A stretch of DNA of 64,000 nt from Methanobrevibacter millerae (lineage in GTDB: Archaea > Methanobacteriota > Methanobacteria > Methanobacteriales > Methanobacteriaceae): the NCBI RefSeq assembly GCF_900103415.1, contig NZ_FMXB01000002.1, positions 1 through 64,000 on the forward strand, read 5' to 3'. Positions 59,858-64,000 of this stretch are shown one piece after another. The position numbers and the translations under genes were made by a program. Every line of letters begins with the position of its first letter. Position 1 is the stretch's first letter. The notes beneath the pieces are model-generated. The model did not search any database. It had not been told where the DNA came from and worked only from the letters and a program-made list of their open reading frames with translations.

Positions 59858-60660
59858 CTTTTCCTTTTCTTGTTCATGGCCCTGTTGAATCTTCTTGATC
59901 CCACAGCGAAAGTGTCAAAGAAAATACCTATGATTGCAACGACAACTCCAATTCCTCCGCAGAGAAGAGTGAACTCCCAATTAGGTAGCATTGAAGAGTT
60001 AGTGTTGTCAACACTGTTCTGGATATCTCCTTCAATGTTTGAAGCCACAATACCCTTTTTAAGCAATAAATCCTGTACTTCTTTTAAGGAATATGAGGAT
60101 ATAACCATCTTTGCATGAATCTGCGCATAGGAGATTGGTCCGCCATAAACCAGCTTATACCAGTTTGCAAATGAGCTTAAGGCTTCGGAAGATGAATAGT
60201 TATCCAAAGCGATGTAAATCTCACCTGTGGTCTTGTTTACCGTGTAGTTTTTAAAGTGTGAATCAATGTTACCTACAGCAAACTTGAAGTATTCATACTC
60301 CCGGTCATTGAACGACCACAGAGGTATCGTGATTCCTGTCTCTTCAAAGGATTTGAATCCGTCAATTTTAGACAAGTCGTTTTTAAGTGCATTAATGTCC
60401 GTTGATGATGACAAATCAAGATATAACGTCTCTTCATTGCCTGGCATGAAGCTTCCCACCGAACTTGCAATTTCCGGCATATCCGAGTAAATCGGACTTA
60501 GGAAAAATGCTCCTCCGATGACTCCAATGAAAAAAGCAACAATAAGAATAAGCAGCGTCTCTTTTTTAGACATGAAAGGCTTCAGCATGGCTATAGAAAA
60601 AACAAACACCATCAAAATAATAAATAAAACAATGTAAATAATTGTAGTTATAATTTCCAT
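59854..60660 (-). CDS. Membrane protein with extracellular domain, 268 aa
   Basis: Two N-terminal transmembrane segments (about residues 5-27 and 35-57), a soluble region of about 165 residues with few cysteines, and one C-terminal segment (about 232-252) followed by a basic tail (RRFNRAMNKKRKR) likely on the cytoplasmic side. I do not recognise it. It lies between a class III prepilin gene (66 nt upstream) and dph6 (4-nt overlap). Its position next to prepilin and EppA genes suggests it could belong to filament assembly, though that is only context. Confidence 0.72.
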   Translation of the reverse strand: MEIITTIIYIVLFIILMVFVFSIAMLKPFMSKKETLLILIVAFFIGVIGGAFFLSPIYSDMPEIASSVGSFMPGNEETLYLDLSSSTDINALKNDLSKIDGFKSFEETGITIPLWSFNDREYEYFKFAVGNIDSHFKNYTVNKTTGEIYIALDNYSSSEALSSFANWYKLVYGGPISYAQIHAKMVISSYSLKEVQDLLLKKGIVASNIEGDIQNSVDNTNSSMLPNWEFTLLCGGIGVVVAIIGIFFDTFAVGSRRFNRAMNKKRKR

Positions 60661-60726
60661 ATACCCAACTCATTAATATAAATATATATTAAATATTTAG
60701 AGTCATGGTTAAAAATACTTTTGGGT

Positions 60727-61152
60727 TCAATATCGCTTGTATAACTGCATATTCTCCTCATTAATGGGCCATTCAACAATTATCCTGTTCATACCCTTAT
60801 CCAAAAACAGACTTCCCGAATCAAGATTTGAATTGTAATAAATCTTCAATTGCTTATAACTACCGTCATGAAGCCTTACGGAAGCCGAAAGGTACGAATT
60901 AGCTATTTTAACGGTTAATGAGTTATCCATGTCCAGATAAAGGATCTGCTTTGATCCATGGCCTTCGCTGTAGACCTGATTTATGGCATTTGAAAGCTTA
61001 GAAAGTTCGGATTTTGCATTTAAACTGTTCGATACATCAAGCGTGTCCTGAATTGCAATTTCCGATAACGGAAGGGTAAAGGCTATCAGAAGAATCAGCG
61101 AAACCGCAAATATCATCAGGTATTCCAGTGAAATCTGTCCTTTACTGTCCAT
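60727..61152 (-). CDS. Class III signal peptide prepilin
   Basis: A 141-aa prepilin with a very short leader: MDSKGQISLEYLMIFAVSLI. The Q-I-S-L-E-Y-L segment fits the class III motif exactly, with cleavage expected between G5 and Q6 by EppA. The hydrophobic helix (about residues 8-28) is followed by a soluble beta-rich head ending IVEWPINEENMQLYKRY. The start codon directly follows the eppA stop (61153), so the peptidase and this substrate are co-translated. It is probably a pilus subunit. Confidence 0.88.
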   Translation of the reverse strand: MDSKGQISLEYLMIFAVSLILLIAFTLPLSEIAIQDTLDVSNSLNAKSELSKLSNAINQVYSEGHGSKQILYLDMDNSLTVKIANSYLSASVRLHDGSYKQLKIYYNSNLDSGSLFLDKGMNRIIVEWPINEENMQLYKRY

Positions 61153-62022
61153 TTAACTCACCAAAACAAAATTTTTTAAAATCAGCATAGACAGATCTCC
61201 GTAAAAGATTGCCACTATCAGCCCCGCCAGAATTGCCGGGACAAACGGAAAGCCAAGCCTTATTGAAATCTGGTTTGAAATTATTTTCTGGGCGTTCATG
61301 ATCTTGAGCTGGTACATGTCCCTTTTGGTCACGCCTCCTGCAGTCAGCGTCTTGAAATAATACCTTGACTTGTCATCATCGCTTTTGAAAACCTTCAGGT
61401 TCGTGTCCTCACTGCTTTCGATAAGCTCCTTGATCTGCTCATCGTCAAAGTAATAGTTGTTCACCATCATCCCCTCCTCCAGGTCACGGATGTTGATGTG
61501 CTCGTTGAAGGTCGAATCAATCAGGATTTTAAGGCTCTTATAGTTGAAAAAACCCTTGAAAATCTCCGTATTCTCATTGAATACGTTTTTCTTGTTGATG
61601 AGATATACCAGAAGGAACATGAGAAATGGAAATGACACCAGAATGCTGTTAAGCATTACCGTAAATGAAAAGGGGTAGAATGACAGCAGGGGAGAAATGT
61701 TAAAGAATGAACTGTTTATGCCAGATGGTATGACTGAAGCGATTGATGCAAAGAGCTTTACGTCACCACCACCCCATACGTTTAATGTCCACATCATTAA
61801 AGTGATGAGATATGTTACAAACCATGAAATAAACGAGAACAAAATGAATTTAATGTTACTTGTAATTAATGTCAGCATCAGGTTTGACGTGAAGCCGAAT
61901 GCGATAAGCATATAGTTCAGCTCATCGGGAACATAGTTCTTTTTGATGTCAAAAACGCAAAAGGCAATGCAAAAGGTTATTGTAGTTACAATCTGAATTA
62001 AATAAATATCATCTAAAATCAT
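61153..62022 (-). CDS. eppA: Prepilin peptidase EppA-like (A24 family)
   Basis: Membrane aspartic peptidase that cuts class III signal peptides. 289 aa with about six transmembrane segments. The two catalytic aspartates of A24 peptidases are in FDIKKNYVPDELN (about residues 24-36) and WGGGDVKLFASIASVIP (about 83-99, GGGDVK). A cytoplasmic insert of about 110 residues (about 140-250) contains TLTAGGVTKRDMYQLKIM. EppA is distinct from the archaellum peptidase FlaK/PibD. It is first in a unit with the prepilin, a membrane protein and dph6. Confidence 0.85.
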   Translation of the reverse strand: MILDDIYLIQIVTTITFCIAFCVFDIKKNYVPDELNYMLIAFGFTSNLMLTLITSNIKFILFSFISWFVTYLITLMMWTLNVWGGGDVKLFASIASVIPSGINSSFFNISPLLSFYPFSFTVMLNSILVSFPFLMFLLVYLINKKNVFNENTEIFKGFFNYKSLKILIDSTFNEHINIRDLEEGMMVNNYYFDDEQIKELIESSEDTNLKVFKSDDDKSRYYFKTLTAGGVTKRDMYQLKIMNAQKIISNQISIRLGFPFVPAILAGLIVAIFYGDLSMLILKNFVLVS

Positions 62023-62149
62023 GAATAAAAGTTTCTTGAAAACTAGTATATTAATTAGATAGAAATTAACTCGGTAATATTCAAAAAGAAGGTAATATTC
62101 AAGAAAAAAGTAAAAATCAAAAAGAAAGTAAAAAGATTAAAGAAAGAAG

Positions 62150-63766
62150 TTAATTTTTAGAATACTCGTTAATGGCTTCTAAAAATGACTTGAATAAAGG
62201 ATGTGGCCTGTTAGGTCTTGACTTGAATTCAGGGTGGAACTGACATCCTATAGCCCAAGGATGGTTCGGGAATTCCACGATTTCAACGAGGAAATCATCT
62301 GGACTTGTACCTGAAATGATTAAACCTTTATCCTGCAATTCTTTTCTGTAATCGTTATTGAACTCATATCTGTGTCTGTGACGCTCTTCGATGTCGGTTT
62401 CACCATAGGCCTCAAACGTTTTAGTTCCTTCAACAATCTTACAGTCATAGGAACCTAAACGCATGGTACCGCCCATGTTCTTGATTTTCTTCTGCTCTTC
62501 CATCATGTCAATGACGGGATGTGTGAGATTATCATCGAACTCGGAACTGTTGGCGTCGGCGTATCCGTTGCGCCTTGCAAACTGGGTAACCATTGACTGC
62601 ATACCCAGACAGATTCCGAAAAGGGGAACGTTATTTTGAATTGCGTATTCGACTGCGTCCAGTTTTCCTTCAAATCCACGTTCTCCGAATCCTCCTGGAA
62701 TGAGAATGCCGTCGAAGTTTGCCATTGCATCAGCGTCCAGTTCATCAACGTCTGAGCTTAAATATTCGATATTCGCCTTGACGCCTATGCTGGCTGCTGC
62801 GTGCTGGAGAGATTCACGTATGCTGATATAGGCATCTTCTAGCTCAACGTATTTTCCGACAATACCTATCGTTACGCTTGGACTGTCAATTTTCAGAGAA
62901 TCGACGATGCGAGCCCAATCGTCCAGTTTGGAAGAATCCGCTTCGATGTCAAGGCCGATTCTGTTGACGATTAGCTGGCCGATTTTCTTTTCTTCCAAAA
63001 CAAGAGGAACTTCATAGATTGAACCTGCATCCGGAGTATTAACGACAGCGTCAACGTCCACGTCACAGAAGTGAGCCACCTTGCCCAAAAGGGCGTCGTC
63101 GATGTGGACCTGTGACCTGCAGACGATTACGTCCGGATTGATACCCATACTTCTCAGTTCCTTGGTTGAGTGCTGGGTAGGCTTTGTCTTGAACTCGCCT
63201 GCGGCGTTAAGGTACGGAATGAAAGTAACGTGAACAAACATCACGTTTTTAGAGCCTTCCTCGTTACGCAATTGCCTTAAGGCCTCTAAAAACGGCTGGC
63301 TTTCAATGTCCCCAACGGTACCGCCAAGTTCAATCAATACAACGTCATAATCCTTTTTCTCGGAAGTTTCCCTTATCATTTCCTTGATTCGGTTAGTGAT
63401 GTGAGGAATGACCTGCACGCATTCGCCCAGGTATCCGCCTTCCCTTTCCTTTTTGATAACAGATTCATAAACTTTACCAGTAGTTATATTGGCAAAACCT
63501 TCCAGTTCAACGTCTAAAAATCTCTCATAATGGCCTAAATCCAAATCGGTTTCCATACCGTCATGAGTTACGAAAACCTCACCGTGCTGATAAGGATTGA
63601 GAGTTCCTGAATCCCAGTTCAGATACGGGTCGATTTTAATGGCTGAGACTTTCAAACCGTAGGATCTTAAAATCCTACCCATTGAAGCTGAAGTAATTCC
63701 TTTACCAATAGAACTTACAACTCCTCCAGTAATAATAATATATTTTGTCAGAAAAATCCTCTCCAT
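62150..63766 (-). CDS. pyrG: CTP synthase
   Basis: Makes CTP from UTP, ATP and glutamine. The N-terminal synthetase domain has [20 protein letters not shown] (about residues 8-27), [20 protein letters not shown] (about 47-66), [20 protein letters not shown] (about 143-162) and KTKPTQHST. The C-terminal glutamine amidotransferase has PGGFGERG (about 353-360), [10 protein letters not shown] (about 379-388, nucleophile Cys) and the His/Glu pair in [11 protein letters not shown] (about 513-523). 538 aa, normal. The ATG 63766 gives an N-terminus a few residues longer than usual. Its promoter shares the 63767-63877 gap with the divergent surface protein gene. Confidence 0.96.
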   Translation of the reverse strand: MERIFLTKYIIITGGVVSSIGKGITSASMGRILRSYGLKVSAIKIDPYLNWDSGTLNPYQHGEVFVTHDGMETDLDLGHYERFLDVELEGFANITTGKVYESVIKKEREGGYLGECVQVIPHITNRIKEMIRETSEKKDYDVVLIELGGTVGDIESQPFLEALRQLRNEEGSKNVMFVHVTFIPYLNAAGEFKTKPTQHSTKELRSMGINPDVIVCRSQVHIDDALLGKVAHFCDVDVDAVVNTPDAGSIYEVPLVLEEKKIGQLIVNRIGLDIEADSSKLDDWARIVDSLKIDSPSVTIGIVGKYVELEDAYISIRESLQHAAASIGVKANIEYLSSDVDELDADAMANFDGILIPGGFGERGFEGKLDAVEYAIQNNVPLFGICLGMQSMVTQFARRNGYADANSSEFDDNLTHPVIDMMEEQKKIKNMGGTMRLGSYDCKIVEGTKTFEAYGETDIEERHRHRYEFNNDYRKELQDKGLIISGTSPDDFLVEIVEFPNHPWAIGCQFHPEFKSRPNRPHPLFKSFLEAINEYSKN

Positions 63767-63865
63767 AGTAAAATATTATATTATTCTTTTAGTCTTTTAT
63801 GATATATAAAATTAAATAGAAAGTAATTATAACATGAAAAATTAAAATATTAACATATAAAAAAT

Positions 63866-63871
63866 GGGGGT
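63866..63871 (+). promoter_or_regulatory. GGGGGT ribosome binding site of the right-end surface protein
   Basis: GGGGGT with 6-nt spacing before the TTG start at 63878, the same hexamer and spacing as at the left-end adhesin (7590-7595). A TATA-like TGATATATAAAATT lies about 63800-63813. Confidence 0.55.
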
Positions 63872-63877
63872 ACTCTT

Positions 63878-64000
63878 TTGAAAAAGATATATCTGCTGAC
63901 TCTGCTGTTAATTCTGATTTTTTCAATAAGCGCTGTTAGCGCAGACGAATTGAATGATACCCTAACTAACGACAATGATTCAGGCATTGAAGTGGAAACA
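63878..64000 (+). CDS. Secreted surface (adhesin-like) protein, 5' end only
   Basis: The frame from TTG 63878 is open for all 41 codons to the window edge. It encodes a textbook signal peptide: K-K, then a hydrophobic run (IYLLTLLLILIFSISAVSA), then an acidic, Asn/Asp-rich mature start (DELNDTLTNDNDSGIEVET). Such N-termini are typical of Methanobrevibacter adhesin-like proteins. A GGGGGT site lies 6 nt before the TTG. Everything after the signal peptide is outside the window, so the domain content is unknown. It is divergent from pyrG. Confidence 0.75.
   Translation, partial: MKKIYLLTLLLILIFSISAVSADELNDTLTNDNDSGIEVET

Overview
This window comes from an AT-rich, hydrogenotrophic, pseudomurein-type methanogen of the Methanobacteriales, most probably a Methanobrevibacter. 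The evidence is the combination of very large adhesin-like surface proteins, coenzyme M synthesis (ComA), a heterodisulfide-reductase-type HdrABC set, methanogenesis marker proteins (marker 4/MtxX, marker 16, DUF1890, DUF1894), HypAB for a NiFe hydrogenase, archaeal lipid synthesis (GGGP synthase), archaeal class III prepilins with EppA, and ribosomal protein L40e. Genus assignment is inference; no rRNA gene is present.

Layout. 1-7.6 kb (minus): a giant adhesin-like gene whose frame is cut by one in-frame amber codon at 2475-2477; the frame then stays open for all 824 remaining codons to the window edge. 7.75-13.65 kb (minus): a tight operon comA, marker-16 sulfurtransferase-like protein, hdrC, hdrB, hdrA. 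The HdrA carries a C-terminal MvhD-like domain that has lost every cysteine, and HdrB lacks one cysteine of its second CCG motif. 13.8-14.9 kb (plus): an Rpn/PD-(D/E)XK nuclease gene followed by a separate 54-codon gene duplicating its C-terminal module. 15-20.4 kb: UPF0280, UPF0058, cyclic 2,3-diphosphoglycerate synthetase, a small wHTH regulator, MtxX, cis-prenyltransferase, TatD. 20.4-25.8 kb: carboxymuconolactone decarboxylase-like protein, two class III prepilins, CbiF, an OYE-family flavoenzyme, and a methanogen-specific operon (membrane protein, DUF1890, DUF1894, MetE-like methionine synthase). 26.9-29.4 kb: tRNA-Ala with a possible small RNA in front of it, DUF354, hypB, hypA.

29.5-38.7 kb: Fe-S aldo/keto reductase with an operator-like palindrome, a DEAD-box helicase with C-terminal TPRs, an AddAB-like helicase/nuclease pair, DUF169 and a MobA-like nucleotidyltransferase. 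38.7-41.8 kb: a VanW-like surface protein, a Mur ligase-family enzyme and a small MTH538/TIR-like protein. 41.8-48.4 kb (minus): the complete DNA end-resection set nurA, herA, mre11, rad50. 48.5-53.5 kb: GGGPS, L40e, Tsr3, NadM, MoaE with a coupled 43-aa membrane protein, three tandem molbindins, TrmO. 53.5-62 kb: M42 peptidase, a HEAT-like repeat protein, an RNase H-fold exonuclease, a candidate structured small RNA, phosphopantothenate synthetase, a UPF0200 kinase, Dph6, a membrane protein, a class III prepilin and EppA. 62.1-63.8 kb: CTP synthase. The window ends inside the 5' end of a second surface protein gene.

Functional links: comA, marker 16 and hdrCBA together look like a coenzyme M synthesis module with its own electron supply. 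NurA/HerA/Mre11/Rad50 and the AddAB-like pair both handle DNA ends. MoaE and the molbindins belong to molybdenum/tungsten cofactor metabolism for formylmethanofuran or formate dehydrogenases. EppA and three prepilins point to surface filaments. All product calls are by sequence recognition only; no database search was run.
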